In this document: one piece after another, positions 38,785-48,124 of the stretch
Layout: each line of letters opens with the position of its first letter
Numbering within the stretch: position 1 is the first letter of the stretch
IMG/VR virus record: IMGVR_UViG_3300020463_000007
Span: 91,566-155,565 of that record
DNA from: a virus
DNA: 64,000 nt
Direction: 5' to 3' (one strand)
Program-made: the position numbers and the translations under genes
Notes under the pieces: model-generated
Database searches by the model: none
What the model was told of the DNA's origin: nothing
Seen by the model: only the letters and a program-made list of their open reading frames with translations

Positions 38785-39604
38785 TGGATTTTGTTTACTA
38801 GCACAGAATAATTCTACGGTAGATTATATTAAACAAGCATATGCTCTGGCCGTAAGTATTCATAAATTTAATAAAGGACAAAACATATCCTTAATTACAA
38901 ATGATAAAGTGCCTGAAAAATATAAGCATGTGTTTGACAAAATAATTAATATTCCTTGGACTGATCAAGCAGAGCATACAGATTGGAAGATTGAAAATAG
39001 ATGGAAAGTGTATCACGCTTCTCCTTATGAACATACTATTGTAATGGATGTAGACATGCTAGTCTTGCATGATATATCGCATTGGTGGAAGGAACTGAAA
39101 AAAAGAAATTTATTTTTTGTAAGCAATGTAAAAAATTACAGAAATGAAAATGTAATTTCTAGACATTATAGAAAAACATGGGATGAAAATAATCTTCCAA
39201 ACTTGTATAGTGCATTTTATTATTTTAAAAAGTCTGACAAAGCTCATGAGTTTTTTAAATTATTAGAAATAATTATGATTAATTGGGAATTATTTTATGG
39301 AAAGTTTGCAGGAAATTACTATCAAAAATGGTGTAGTATGGATTTAAGCTGTAGTATTGCTAGTAAAATATTAGACAATACTTTAGAAATTACTGATATT
39401 AATTCTTTTATTACATTTACTCATATGAAGCCCTATTGCCAAAATTGGCATGAAACTCCTAATAAATGGACAACTGTTTTAGGAGGGTATTTTACAAAAG
39501 ATCAAACTATGCTGATTGGCAATTTTTTACAACGAAATATTTTACACTATGTTGAACCAGAATTTTTAACAGATAGATTAATTGATAGACTGGAGTCTGT
39601 GTAA
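38777..39604 (+). CDS. GT-A-like glycosyltransferase, second of the tandem pair
   Basis: A 275-residue protein; the start is ATG at 38777 rather than an in-frame TTG six bases upstream. It repeats the neighbour's plan: FCLLAQNNSTVDYIKQAYALAVSI, then ISLITND, then the D-x-D motif MDVDM near residue 91, preceded by KVYHASPYEHTIV. Later segments are aromatic (WHETPNKWTTVLGGYF near 225). It overlaps the preceding gene by 8 bases and the next by 1. The shared N-VDYIKQA pattern shows the pair arose by duplication, with strong divergence since. It probably transfers a hexose or related sugar; donor and acceptor are unknown. Confidence 0.65.
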   Translation: MSDGFCLLAQNNSTVDYIKQAYALAVSIHKFNKGQNISLITNDKVPEKYKHVFDKIINIPWTDQAEHTDWKIENRWKVYHASPYEHTIVMDVDMLVLHDISHWWKELKKRNLFFVSNVKNYRNENVISRHYRKTWDENNLPNLYSAFYYFKKSDKAHEFFKLLEIIMINWELFYGKFAGNYYQKWCSMDLSCSIASKILDNTLEITDINSFITFTHMKPYCQNWHETPNKWTTVLGGYFTKDQTMLIGNFLQRNILHYVEPEFLTDRLIDRLESV

Positions 39605-40167
39605 TGTTTTATGTCTACTATAGTGATTCAGGAGATTTATTATCAGTTACAAACGAATTAACCAGTGATAATCCGCATTTAGTAATTGATAAAGATCTAT
39701 ATGTTGATTTTGTATCTGGTAAGTGTAATCTTGTAGATTATTATGTTCTTTTAAGTCCTGAATCTCCACCAAAATTTTTAAGGAAAGATGAAACAGAGAA
39801 TTTTGATGTTGATAAAAGTATACACGAAATAAAGAGATTAGATAAAGTTACAAAATATGATCCTTTATCATTTTATATTTTCCAAGATAAAAAGAAAGAA
39901 AAATGGCAGGGAAAAGCTAATATTTCAGGACTAGTTGAGTCAAGAATCCTTAACAATAAATATTTGAGCCAGTATAAAAAAGTTTATGTTACAGAGGAGA
40001 ATAATCCTAATATATTACTAGGACAATTAACTATAGACATGAAAAAATTTGCAGATAAAAAATTATTTGATATAGAATCTGATAACAATAGTATTGTTGT
40101 GTTAGATAAGATTAGTTTATATTGCCCTGTAAATGATGAAATTTTTTATCATGTTGTGAGGAAATGA
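39604..40167 (+). CDS. Unknown protein of the accessory island
   Basis: A 187-residue protein that I do not recognise. It is a mixed alpha/beta, polar, Lys/Asp-rich protein beginning with strand-turn-strand (FYVYYSDSGDLLSVT) and containing further short strands near 110-160. There are no Cys clusters, P-loop, signal peptide or membrane helix. Its start overlaps the upstream stop (TAATG) and it is followed 7 bases later by another glycosyltransferase-like gene, so it is co-transcribed. The compact beta-rich plan would suit a small virion or scaffold protein, or an enzyme partner; I do not choose between them. Confidence 0.55.
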   Translation: MFYVYYSDSGDLLSVTNELTSDNPHLVIDKDLYVDFVSGKCNLVDYYVLLSPESPPKFLRKDETENFDVDKSIHEIKRLDKVTKYDPLSFYIFQDKKKEKWQGKANISGLVESRILNNKYLSQYKKVYVTEENNPNILLGQLTIDMKKFADKKLFDIESDNNSIVVLDKISLYCPVNDEIFYHVVRK

Positions 40168-40174
40168 AATATAT

Positions 40175-41110
40175 ATGCCTAATAAATTTAAAGTTTTGGA
40201 TTATGATGTTATCTATTTAAGCTATGATGAACCAAATGCAGAAGAAAATTATTCAGATTTACTTACAAAAATTCCCTGGGCAAAACGTGTACATGGTATA
40301 AAAGGTTCAGATGCAGCTCATAAAGAATGTGCAAAATTAAGCGAAACAGATAGATTTATTACAGTAGACGGTGATAATAAAATTAAAGATAATTTTTTAA
40401 AAGAAGAAATATCTTTTGAAGATGATGTAGAATTAGAAAACTGTGTAATTAGTTGGGCTGGAAAAAATGAAGTAAACGGCTTAGTATATGGAAACGGTGG
40501 ACTTAAATGTTGGCCAAAAGAATATGTCCTTAAAATGCGTACACATGAAAATGCGGATCCAGATAACGAACATGCTCAGGTTGATTTTTGTTGGGACTTA
40601 AAATATGTGCAAATGAATAGTTGCTTTTCAGATGTATATAATAACGCTACGCCACAACAGGCATGGCGAGCGGGCTTTAGAGAAGGTGTAAAGCTATCAT
40701 TAAATCAAGGTATAAAACCTGAAAAAAATGATTTTTTAAACTTACACTGGAGATGTTTACACTGGTTATATATATGGGCAATGGTAGGCGCAGATGTTAA
40801 AAACGGTGACTGGGCAATGCTTGGTACTCGAGCAGGTGTATATAAAACAATGTGTACTGATTGGGACTATGTTAATGTAAGAGATTTTGAATATTTAAAT
40901 AATCTATGGCAAGAAGAATTTTCTTTGATAGATAGCAACAAAGTTACTGAAGAGTCAACTTCATATGGTACAAAACTTGTTAATGAATTACAGCTACCTA
41001 TTGCTATAGAGCCTTTTACAGAAAGTGCTAGTAAATTTTTTAAGGTAATTTATCAACAACCTGATCGAGTCAACAGACATAAAGGACTATCTGGATCAGG
41101 GGTTAAATAA
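40175..41110 (+). CDS. Glycosyltransferase-like protein (EPN/VDGD type)
   Basis: A 311-residue protein. The N-terminal 90 residues show a nucleotide-sugar-binding plan: DVIYLSYDEPNAEENYSDL near residue 9, WAKRVHGI near 34, and a metal-binding TVDGDNKI near 66. A G-x-G-G loop (VYGNGGLKCWP) follows near 108. A paralogue with the same motifs, placed after a 110-residue extension, lies at 48125. Families with this DGD pattern occur in T4-like marine phages and are usually annotated as glycosyltransferases; I rely on the motifs. The C-terminal half is rich in Trp and His around LNLHWRCLHWLYIWAM. It directly precedes the radical SAM genes. Confidence 0.6.
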   Translation: MPNKFKVLDYDVIYLSYDEPNAEENYSDLLTKIPWAKRVHGIKGSDAAHKECAKLSETDRFITVDGDNKIKDNFLKEEISFEDDVELENCVISWAGKNEVNGLVYGNGGLKCWPKEYVLKMRTHENADPDNEHAQVDFCWDLKYVQMNSCFSDVYNNATPQQAWRAGFREGVKLSLNQGIKPEKNDFLNLHWRCLHWLYIWAMVGADVKNGDWAMLGTRAGVYKTMCTDWDYVNVRDFEYLNNLWQEEFSLIDSNKVTEESTSYGTKLVNELQLPIAIEPFTESASKFFKVIYQQPDRVNRHKGLSGSGVK

Positions 41111-41113
41111 CAT

Positions 41114-42085
41114 ATGCACAAAGATATGATTTATGATGTCCTAGACCATCATCACAAAGAGGCCAAGGACTGGGTCGTTGTGAATTGGAACTTAGGAAAT
41201 ATGTGTAACTACTCTTGTAGTTATTGTCCTCCTATTTTAAACAACGGTAGCTTTGGTTGGCAAGATTTTGAAGTAATTAAAAAATTTATCGATACATGCG
41301 AAAAACACTATGCACCGAGAAAAGTATATTTTGAATTCACTGGTGGAGAAGTTACGTTATGGAAAGACTTTATTAAATGTGCTCAATACATAAAGTCCAA
41401 AGGGCATGACATAGGATTTATAAGTAATGCAAGTCGTACTATTCGTTGGTGGGAAAAAAATAAAAATAATTTTGATCATGTTTGTTTAAGTTTTCATCCT
41501 GAGAGTGCTGAAGCTGGTCATTTCTTAGAAGTAGTAAAAATTATGTCTAAGGTATGTAGGACACATGTCAATATTATGATGCATACCGATCTTGGTAGAT
41601 TCAACAATGGTGTTGAATTAACAAAAAAATTAGTAAAAGAAGTACAAAATTTCAGTCTAGCTTTACAACCTCTTGTGGTTGACTTTGGAACAGAAAGATT
41701 TCCATATACAGAGCAACAACTAGATACAATAGATAGGCAATGGGAAGATTTTGGTAAGCATATTAAATATAATAAAGACTTTAAGTTATATAGAGGCAGT
41801 ATGGATATGATTAATTCTAAAACCGGCAAAACAAAAAATCAAGCGCCTCATAGGTTTATTGCCGATAATACTAACAACTGGGAAGGGTGGAAATGTTATA
41901 GCGGTGTTGAACAAATCGTTGTAGACTTTGATGGTACTGTAATGATTGGCTGGTGTAGGGTAGGAGGTTCTTTAGGGAATATGAAAGATCCTGATAATAT
42001 AGCGTGGCCAGTTGATCCTGTAATATGTAATAAAAGTTATTGTCATTGTAATTTTGATATAATGAGTAAAAAGGAGCTTGTCTAA
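41114..42085 (+). CDS. Radical SAM protein with C-terminal auxiliary cysteine cluster
   Basis: A 323-residue radical SAM enzyme. The C-x3-C-x2-C motif for the [4Fe-4S] cluster is C31, C35, C38 (GNMCNYSCSYCPP), and the GGE motif (FTGGEVTLW) follows near residue 80. The C-terminus has a SPASM/twitch-like set of cysteines in the order GWKC, IGWC, then C-x4-C-x-C near 305-312. Such enzymes generate a 5'-deoxyadenosyl radical and often modify peptides or sugars. The next gene continues in the same frame after one TAA and carries its own cysteine cluster and core, so the two may be partners. No typical peptide-binding RRE domain is apparent. Confidence 0.8.
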   Translation: MHKDMIYDVLDHHHKEAKDWVVVNWNLGNMCNYSCSYCPPILNNGSFGWQDFEVIKKFIDTCEKHYAPRKVYFEFTGGEVTLWKDFIKCAQYIKSKGHDIGFISNASRTIRWWEKNKNNFDHVCLSFHPESAEAGHFLEVVKIMSKVCRTHVNIMMHTDLGRFNNGVELTKKLVKEVQNFSLALQPLVVDFGTERFPYTEQQLDTIDRQWEDFGKHIKYNKDFKLYRGSMDMINSKTGKTKNQAPHRFIADNTNNWEGWKCYSGVEQIVVDFDGTVMIGWCRVGGSLGNMKDPDNIAWPVDPVICNKSYCHCNFDIMSKKELV

Positions 42086-43480
42086 GTGGATCAACCTACA
42101 GGCAACAAACAGCTCCGAATTTATAATAAAAATAATCAGTATAGTCTGTTTAGTGTAGATGAAGTAATAGCTAATAACCTAAATACTTGGCAAGGTTGGA
42201 AGTGTAGTGCTGGTGTAAGGAGTTTGTATATAGATTACGATGGAAATGTATGGATAGCAAATTGTGCAAGTGCATCACACTATGGTAAAATTCATAATGA
42301 ACGAGTAAAAAATTATACTAATCGTGATCAAAAATTAATAGATAGATTATGGAAAGAATACAGAGAATCTGTTATTGGTGCAGACGGAAGCGAAAAACGT
42401 AAAGAGTGGATAAATGCAAATACTGAAAATGGCTGGCCGATGCCGAAGTATAATTATAAAGAAAGTGAACAGCAACATAAGTTAATGGCTGAAATTGGAA
42501 GACTTGAAAAAAAATTCTTTGATGATCCTTATAAACAATTTATGAAAGATCCTGCTACTTGGCAATGGAAAGCAGGATTAGATACCAAAGTATGGGGCTT
42601 ACAAGGTAGTATATTTACAGGTTGGAATACTCCTAAAGAGTGGACAACTTGTCCTCTTGCAAGTTGTGGGTGCGGAGCAGATGTAATTTTAAGTAAAGCC
42701 AAAGACGAATCAGCTTTGCAAAATTTAAATGTTACAAAATATGGTTATGACGGACAAGATAAAGGAAACTACCAAGATGCTGTTGCTAATCCATATAATG
42801 CATTTGATACTACACCTGTAGGAATTGAAATGAACTTTCCAATTGATTATCAGATTCTTTGGGATATCACCAGAAGATGTAATTATGACTGTGATTATTG
42901 TTGGCCAAGTGTACATAATAACAAAGAAGCACATCATGATTATAATAAAATTATAGAAACTATAGATAAAGCAATTGATTCATGGAGTAAAGGTGCAAGT
43001 ATAAGATGGAACTTTGGAGGCGGAGAGCCTACAATAAATCCTAAATTTTTAGATATACTTAAACATCTAAAAAGTAAAAATCAATGGGTGCTTGTAACAA
43101 CAAATGGTAGTCGTAGTACAAAATACTGGACAGAAGCATGTAAATATATTAATAGTGTAAATATGAGTGCTCATTTCGGTAGTATGGATTTGTATCCAGG
43201 TAATGAAGAAAGATTTATAAAAAACTGTGAAATAATTATAGAAAGACATAAACAAGTATCAGATGATCATTGGTTAGAAATTAAATTAATGACACCTCCT
43301 GGTATGCTAGACAGAGCAAGAGAATCTTACAGCAAAATTGTAAAATTAGGAATAAATGATATAGGCGCAAATGAGAGACAAATAGGAGCAATAAGTTTAG
43401 TACCAATACGTGGTCATGACAGCGGGCAATTAGTAGGATATAGTGATAATGAAATTGGATTTTTCCAACAACAAGGATAA
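42086..43480 (+). CDS. Radical SAM protein with N-terminal auxiliary cluster
   Basis: A 464-residue protein. The start is GTG, immediately after the upstream TAA, with AAAAAGGAG 9 bases before it, so initiation is well supported. The order is reversed compared with its neighbour: the cysteine cluster comes first (GWKC at C40, IANC at C60, then TTCPLASCGC near 189-196), followed by the radical SAM core (C264, C268, C271 in RRCNYDCDYC) and a GGGEPTIN motif near 312. The two clusters resemble each other (WxGWKC-x2-GV then C-x4-C-x-C), as if one precursor had been split and shuffled. The substrate is unknown. Confidence 0.78.
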   Translation: MDQPTGNKQLRIYNKNNQYSLFSVDEVIANNLNTWQGWKCSAGVRSLYIDYDGNVWIANCASASHYGKIHNERVKNYTNRDQKLIDRLWKEYRESVIGADGSEKRKEWINANTENGWPMPKYNYKESEQQHKLMAEIGRLEKKFFDDPYKQFMKDPATWQWKAGLDTKVWGLQGSIFTGWNTPKEWTTCPLASCGCGADVILSKAKDESALQNLNVTKYGYDGQDKGNYQDAVANPYNAFDTTPVGIEMNFPIDYQILWDITRRCNYDCDYCWPSVHNNKEAHHDYNKIIETIDKAIDSWSKGASIRWNFGGGEPTINPKFLDILKHLKSKNQWVLVTTNGSRSTKYWTEACKYINSVNMSAHFGSMDLYPGNEERFIKNCEIIIERHKQVSDDHWLEIKLMTPPGMLDRARESYSKIVKLGINDIGANERQIGAISLVPIRGHDSGQLVGYSDNEIGFFQQQG

Positions 43481-45662
43481 TTATCTTTTGTTATATACCG
43501 CTGGTGTAGGCGGAGAAATAATTACGTATGCATTAAGTCAGTGTGTGCGAGAATTAAATTCTATTCCCACAATAAATGTAGGTAAAAATAGATGGTTTAC
43601 AATATGTAAAAAAGTCTATTGCAGAGACTCAAATCCCCATACACATATATACTCTGGTGAGGATGATCCAAACAAAAGCGATTTGTACAAAGATCACTTT
43701 GATCCTCTAGTATTATCTTATTGGGATAAAGACATGACTGTGTTGTGTTTTAATCTCACAAAAAACTTTGAATACTGGACAAAATTAGCTTGGCATAAAC
43801 TAAAAGATATAGAACCTATAAAAGACGACTTTATTGATACACATGTTGATCAACACAAAAAGGATTTAACAATATTAAATCAATATGTAAATCATTTTAA
43901 AAAAACACATCTAATAAATTTAGATGACTTAGATAAAAATTGTGAAAGCCTTATAGTTCAATTACAGAGAATATTTCCTAGTTTAAAGACAGTAAAATTT
44001 AGGAAAATTATTACAAAATGGATAAAGAAAAATAATAAAATTTTACAAAAAAAATATACAAAACCAATGTCTTTTGATTTGAATATTTTTCGTACAATGC
44101 AACAACGTATTGAAATGATACAGCATCCAGATTGTCCTATTGACGTAATGGTAATAGTTGCAGAGTTTGACAAAGATCAACAAGTACTTGAAGCGTTATG
44201 GAACAACCCAAATTTACCTAATATGGACTCTCCACAAGGGCGTAAAATAAGGACACTACTAAAATTAAGATTAGAAATAGATACAGATAAATTAGATAAA
44301 ACACAAGAAAATATTTTAATCAACAAAGATAGATGGAAAGCATTTTGTCCTATTGCGTGGAACCATTTAGCAACAAATGCAGATGGAAGTATACGCATGT
44401 GTTGTCAAATGATTTATAATCCATATGGAACTGTGTATAAAGAAGATGGTACAGTTCTTACCGGAAAAGATAATATTACAGAACATAGAAATGCTCCAGT
44501 CTGGAAAAAATTAAGACAAGATATGATGAACGGTATAGATCCAGAATTGTGTAGATTATGCACAGCAGAAGAACAAAATGGAATCGGTAGTAAACGACAG
44601 TGGACAAGAAAGTTGTATGAGGATACATATCATAAAGCAGTAAGTCTTACAAAAGCAGACGGTTCTATAGATGACAAAGATTTTCCTATTACATATATGG
44701 ATTTAAGATTTGGTAACAAGTGTAATTTAAAATGCAGAAGTTGTGGACCTACAGATAGTAATTTATGGTATGATGATTGGGTAAAATTACATCCTGGTAA
44801 ACCGTTTAATTATAGAGAACATAATAAAGTATCTATAGAAACTTTACCTGATGGTACAAATACTGTGCCTAATTTATTCGAACCAGATGAAACATATAGT
44901 AAGCTGTGGATTCATATAATGAATAATTTAGACACTATTAAACGATATTATTTTACAGGTGGCGAGCCAACTATTAATTTAAAGCATAGAGAATTATTGG
45001 ATTATTACATAAAAAGAGGAACTGCAAATCAAGTTATTTTAGATTATAATACTAATATGGCTGGAGTGCCCAGTAAGGTGTTTGAACAATGGAAATATTT
45101 TAAGCAGATAAACTTAGGAATGAGTATAGATGGAATAAACAATCATTTTGAATTTATAAGACATCCAGGAAAGTTTTCTACTGTTCTAAAAAATATGCGT
45201 AGAGTTGATAGAGAAAAAGGTTTTGAAAAATTAATTGCAAGTATCACTTTAACACTGAGTGTACAAAATGTTTTACACTTTCCTGAAATGCAGTGGTGGA
45301 TGAAAGAACAGAATTGGAATCGTATAGAGGAAGTTATTATTGTACATAATCTATATGGACCAGACATGTTAAATATTCAAAATTTACCTATAAAATATAA
45401 AAAATATATTGATTCAAGATATAAAAAATTTATTAAAGATATTAACAATAGATGGAATAACAGCATAGATGAAAAATCATTTTGTCGTAAAGTCGAACAA
45501 AGATGTAATAGTATTCTACAGCATTTATGGGATAAAGAACCAAACACAGATGCATATGAAAGATTATGGCCCTGGATGGAACAATTAGATTCTATTAGGA
45601 ATGAATCTTGGAAAAAATCATTGCCTGATATACAAAGAATGATTGAGGAATGTAGTGAGTAA
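43449..45662 (+). CDS. Large twitch-type radical SAM protein with unusual N-terminal domain
   Basis: About 737 residues; the start is ATG at 43449, overlapping the previous gene by 32 bases (the in-frame GTG six bases upstream is less likely). The N-terminal 280 residues are unassigned, beginning with LLLYTAGVGGEIITYAL, which suggests a P-loop-like or sulfotransferase-like fold but no confirmed motif. A twitch-type cysteine region follows (FCPIAWNHL near 299, MCC near 317, LCRLC near 367). The radical SAM core C-x3-C-x2-C lies near 424 (NKCNLKCRSCGP), with TGGEPTINL near 500. Phage proteins with N-terminal twitch clusters and C-terminal cores are known; the long extra N-terminus is the odd part here. 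Confidence 0.78.
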   Translation: MKLDFSNNKDNYLLLYTAGVGGEIITYALSQCVRELNSIPTINVGKNRWFTICKKVYCRDSNPHTHIYSGEDDPNKSDLYKDHFDPLVLSYWDKDMTVLCFNLTKNFEYWTKLAWHKLKDIEPIKDDFIDTHVDQHKKDLTILNQYVNHFKKTHLINLDDLDKNCESLIVQLQRIFPSLKTVKFRKIITKWIKKNNKILQKKYTKPMSFDLNIFRTMQQRIEMIQHPDCPIDVMVIVAEFDKDQQVLEALWNNPNLPNMDSPQGRKIRTLLKLRLEIDTDKLDKTQENILINKDRWKAFCPIAWNHLATNADGSIRMCCQMIYNPYGTVYKEDGTVLTGKDNITEHRNAPVWKKLRQDMMNGIDPELCRLCTAEEQNGIGSKRQWTRKLYEDTYHKAVSLTKADGSIDDKDFPITYMDLRFGNKCNLKCRSCGPTDSNLWYDDWVKLHPGKPFNYREHNKVSIETLPDGTNTVPNLFEPDETYSKLWIHIMNNLDTIKRYYFTGGEPTINLKHRELLDYYIKRGTANQVILDYNTNMAGVPSKVFEQWKYFKQINLGMSIDGINNHFEFIRHPGKFSTVLKNMRRVDREKGFEKLIASITLTLSVQNVLHFPEMQWWMKEQNWNRIEEVIIVHNLYGPDMLNIQNLPIKYKKYIDSRYKKFIKDINNRWNNSIDEKSFCRKVEQRCNSILQHLWDKEPNTDAYERLWPWMEQLDSIRNESWKKSLPDIQRMIEECSE

Positions 45663-46938
45663 GAAATATAATTTAGATATAGAATCACAAATAAAAAATA
45701 ATCCTGCATTCTGCACAATGCCGTTTACTCATCAGTATATTGCAACAGATGGTTTTGTAAATCTTTGTTGTCTTGCTGATTATAATAAACCAATTGTAAA
45801 AAATGTGCAAGGACATGATTTGCAAAAAGTATGGACTAGCAACATAATGCAAGAAATACGCAAAAAAATGCTAAAAGGGGAATTCGAACCAAGATGCAAA
45901 ACTTGCTGGAAGCAGGACAAAGAAGGAGGCGGGTCTGATCGTGAAAGTTTGAATACAGTATATCTTAAACACAAATTAAAACAACATCCTATCACTTTAG
46001 ATATCGAAAAAGGAAATAGCACAGGTGGCCCTACATGGGCAGATTTGCGTCCAGGAAGACTGTGTAATTTTGGCTGTAGAATGTGTTTTGGATCAATAAG
46101 CAGTACAATAGCTCAGGAACAGTTAGAACATCCTGAAACTCAGGATATTATGTTCGAAGAATGGAAAGATGTAAAAGACTGGATAGACGATCCAGTATGT
46201 TTCGAAAGTATTAAAAAACAAATTCCAAAAATGAATCTAATTAAACTAGCTGGCGGCGAACCTTTGTTTATGCCAGGTGTATTTAAGCTACTAAAATGGT
46301 GTATTGATAGCGGTAATACACACTTAATGTTGGATGTGACTACAAATGGTAGTAGGATAAAAGGAAAAACAACTAGTTTATTACCTAAATTTGCAAAAGT
46401 AGATTTACAATTTAGTATGTGTGGAGTTGGAGTTGCAAATGATTATATCAGGTATGGAGCAAACTGGGCTCAATTAGACGAAGCGTATAAACATTATTTA
46501 AAGCTCTCTGGACTAAGGGTGCAATTACTTGCAACTGCTCAAATTTACAACGCCTGGGACTTAGCAAATCTTATTGACTACTGGTATGAGACAGGTTCAT
46601 CTCCAAATATTGTTTTCAATCCAGTCAACGGACCTATAGATTTAACGATAGATTTACTACCATATGCTTATAGGGTTGAAATTGCTGAAGATTTAAAGAA
46701 AAGATTGTGCCTTCTTACACAAGAGCAACAGCGAATAAGTAGAATTCATCATATTATTACAAGACTTACAAAGCCAGAGCCTACAGATTTAGAAACTATA
46801 GACAAATATAAAAATTGGCGCACACATTTTGTGAAAAGAACCTTACTGTATGACAGAATTAGAAAGCAAGATGTTACAAAAATACATCCTAAATTAACAG
46901 AAGTATGGAATACATGGTTGAAAGAATATGCCGATTAA
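45655..46938 (+). CDS. Twitch-type radical SAM protein
   Basis: A 427-residue protein. I prefer the GTG at 45655 (GAGGAA just upstream) to an in-frame TTG at 45643; either overlaps the previous gene by 8-20 bases. The N-terminus has a twitch cluster: FCTMPFTHQYIATDGFVNLCC (C20, then the CC pair near 37) and RCKTC near 81. The radical SAM motif follows near 137 (RLCNFGCRMCFG), and the GGE motif (LAGGEPLFMPG) near 200. It has the same domain order as the upstream large protein, but without its 280-residue N-terminal domain. Probably both act on related substrates. Confidence 0.8.
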   Translation: MSKKYNLDIESQIKNNPAFCTMPFTHQYIATDGFVNLCCLADYNKPIVKNVQGHDLQKVWTSNIMQEIRKKMLKGEFEPRCKTCWKQDKEGGGSDRESLNTVYLKHKLKQHPITLDIEKGNSTGGPTWADLRPGRLCNFGCRMCFGSISSTIAQEQLEHPETQDIMFEEWKDVKDWIDDPVCFESIKKQIPKMNLIKLAGGEPLFMPGVFKLLKWCIDSGNTHLMLDVTTNGSRIKGKTTSLLPKFAKVDLQFSMCGVGVANDYIRYGANWAQLDEAYKHYLKLSGLRVQLLATAQIYNAWDLANLIDYWYETGSSPNIVFNPVNGPIDLTIDLLPYAYRVEIAEDLKKRLCLLTQEQQRISRIHHIITRLTKPEPTDLETIDKYKNWRTHFVKRTLLYDRIRKQDVTKIHPKLTEVWNTWLKEYAD

Positions 46939-48094
46939 TTTTTACTATGATAAAATCACTAATGTAGGCCCTGTGCCCAATGGTATCACTTCGTATTACG
47001 ATGACAATCCAGATGTTTGGCCATTACCTTTCGGCACTATTGATAGTGTAGACAGCATGGTAGAAGTAATATCAAGTTTTTATTATTCAATGCAAAAAAA
47101 TAATGTTGAAATAAGCCTATTTACAGGCGATGATATATTTGATCCTGTAAAAGGATTTAAAGAAGACATATTTTATCCTTTTGAAGTATCATATGGAATC
47201 AATATTAAAATACCACACAAAACGCTAGATTATTTACGTGCTGGAAAAATGAAGGTATTGTTGTTAGGGCAAACATTGCAAGGTTATAATGAAGTAATTC
47301 GTCTAAGACATATAGCAGAAATGTTTATGAGATGTAATGTCCCTATTAAAAATATAATTATTATAACCGCCGATATGAATAATAGCTACCAAGAACTTTT
47401 ACACCCATACAAATCTTATTGCATAGATTGGTGGCAAATAGAAGCTCGTCTAATAATTAACGAAGATACTGAGAAATATAAAAATTTCTTCAAACCTATA
47501 AATGAACCTATGCCTGTGCTAGACTTTGATATGGATAACTGGAATCCTAAACTTTTATACCATAATTTTTCACAGTATCCAGAAGCATTAAATTGTACAG
47601 AATTGCATACAGCATTAGAAGCCAATGACTTGTATGATCATGGTACCATTATACACAAGGATGATAATATTGATTACCATAAAAACAGCTTAATAAGTAT
47701 ATTAACTCCTTGGGCACCTAATAAAAGTGATAAAATATATGTTAGTGAAGTAAATTCATTGTTCACTGATTTGGATTTATGGCAAATATTAGTAATGGGT
47801 AAACCTTTCATAGTGTTCGGAAGTCAACAAATAATGAAGTATCTTAATCAACAAGGTTATTTTACTTTTTTTGATCTAATAAATGAAAAATATGATACCT
47901 ATGTTGATCCAAATATTAAAGCAGACTTAATTTGCAAAGAATTAAATAGGATTAAAAAAAATAGGAACACAAATGAGGTTAAGGAGGCCTTAAAAATGCT
48001 AAAAAAATTTGCTGTAGTAAATAGAGCTAAATTTTTAGAAAGATCCCACATGCCTATGTTCTTAAATTTATTTGATAAAATAAGATATGGTTGA
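46928..48094 (+). CDS. Glycosyltransferase-like protein of the TEK/GKPF type
   Basis: A 388-residue protein. The C-terminal 130 residues carry a recurring motif set found in glycosyltransferase-like proteins of marine bacteria and phages: VSEVNSLFTDLDLWQILVMGKPFIVFGS near 275, YLNQQGYFTFFDLINEKYD near 312 and a basic helix near 340. The usual TEK tripeptide is replaced here by TDLD. The N-terminal part (FYYDKITNVGPVPNGITSYY, VLLLGQTLQGYNEV near 115) is alpha/beta. It overlaps the radical SAM gene by 11 bases. A sugar-transfer or sugar-modification role is an inference; there is no D-x-D metal motif comparable to the upstream enzymes. Confidence 0.5.
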   Translation: MPINFYYDKITNVGPVPNGITSYYDDNPDVWPLPFGTIDSVDSMVEVISSFYYSMQKNNVEISLFTGDDIFDPVKGFKEDIFYPFEVSYGINIKIPHKTLDYLRAGKMKVLLLGQTLQGYNEVIRLRHIAEMFMRCNVPIKNIIIITADMNNSYQELLHPYKSYCIDWWQIEARLIINEDTEKYKNFFKPINEPMPVLDFDMDNWNPKLLYHNFSQYPEALNCTELHTALEANDLYDHGTIIHKDDNIDYHKNSLISILTPWAPNKSDKIYVSEVNSLFTDLDLWQILVMGKPFIVFGSQQIMKYLNQQGYFTFFDLINEKYDTYVDPNIKADLICKELNRIKKNRNTNEVKEALKMLKKFAVVNRAKFLERSHMPMFLNLFDKIRYG

Positions 48095-48119
48095 CATTAT
48101 GTCTAAGAAAGTGTATAAT
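48091..48119 (+). promoter_or_regulatory. Perfect sigma70-like promoter inside the island
   Basis: TTGACA (48091-48096), 17 bases, TATAAT (48114-48119); the hexamers match the consensus at every position. It begins in the last codon and stop of the preceding gene and ends 5 bases before the ATG at 48125, so the expected start site (about 48126) coincides with the start codon. Confidence 0.75.
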
Positions 48120-48124
48120 TAGTA

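Noticed and set aside
41529-41573. Minus-strand TTGACA and CATAAT inside the radical SAM gene
   Set aside because: The spacing is about 20 bases, the -10 is imperfect, and no minus-strand gene lies downstream.
42083-42085. Programmed read-through of TAA between the radical SAM genes as the main mode of expression
   Set aside because: A GTG with AAAAAGGAG at a good distance immediately follows, so separate initiation explains the arrangement. Read-through is kept only as a minor possibility.
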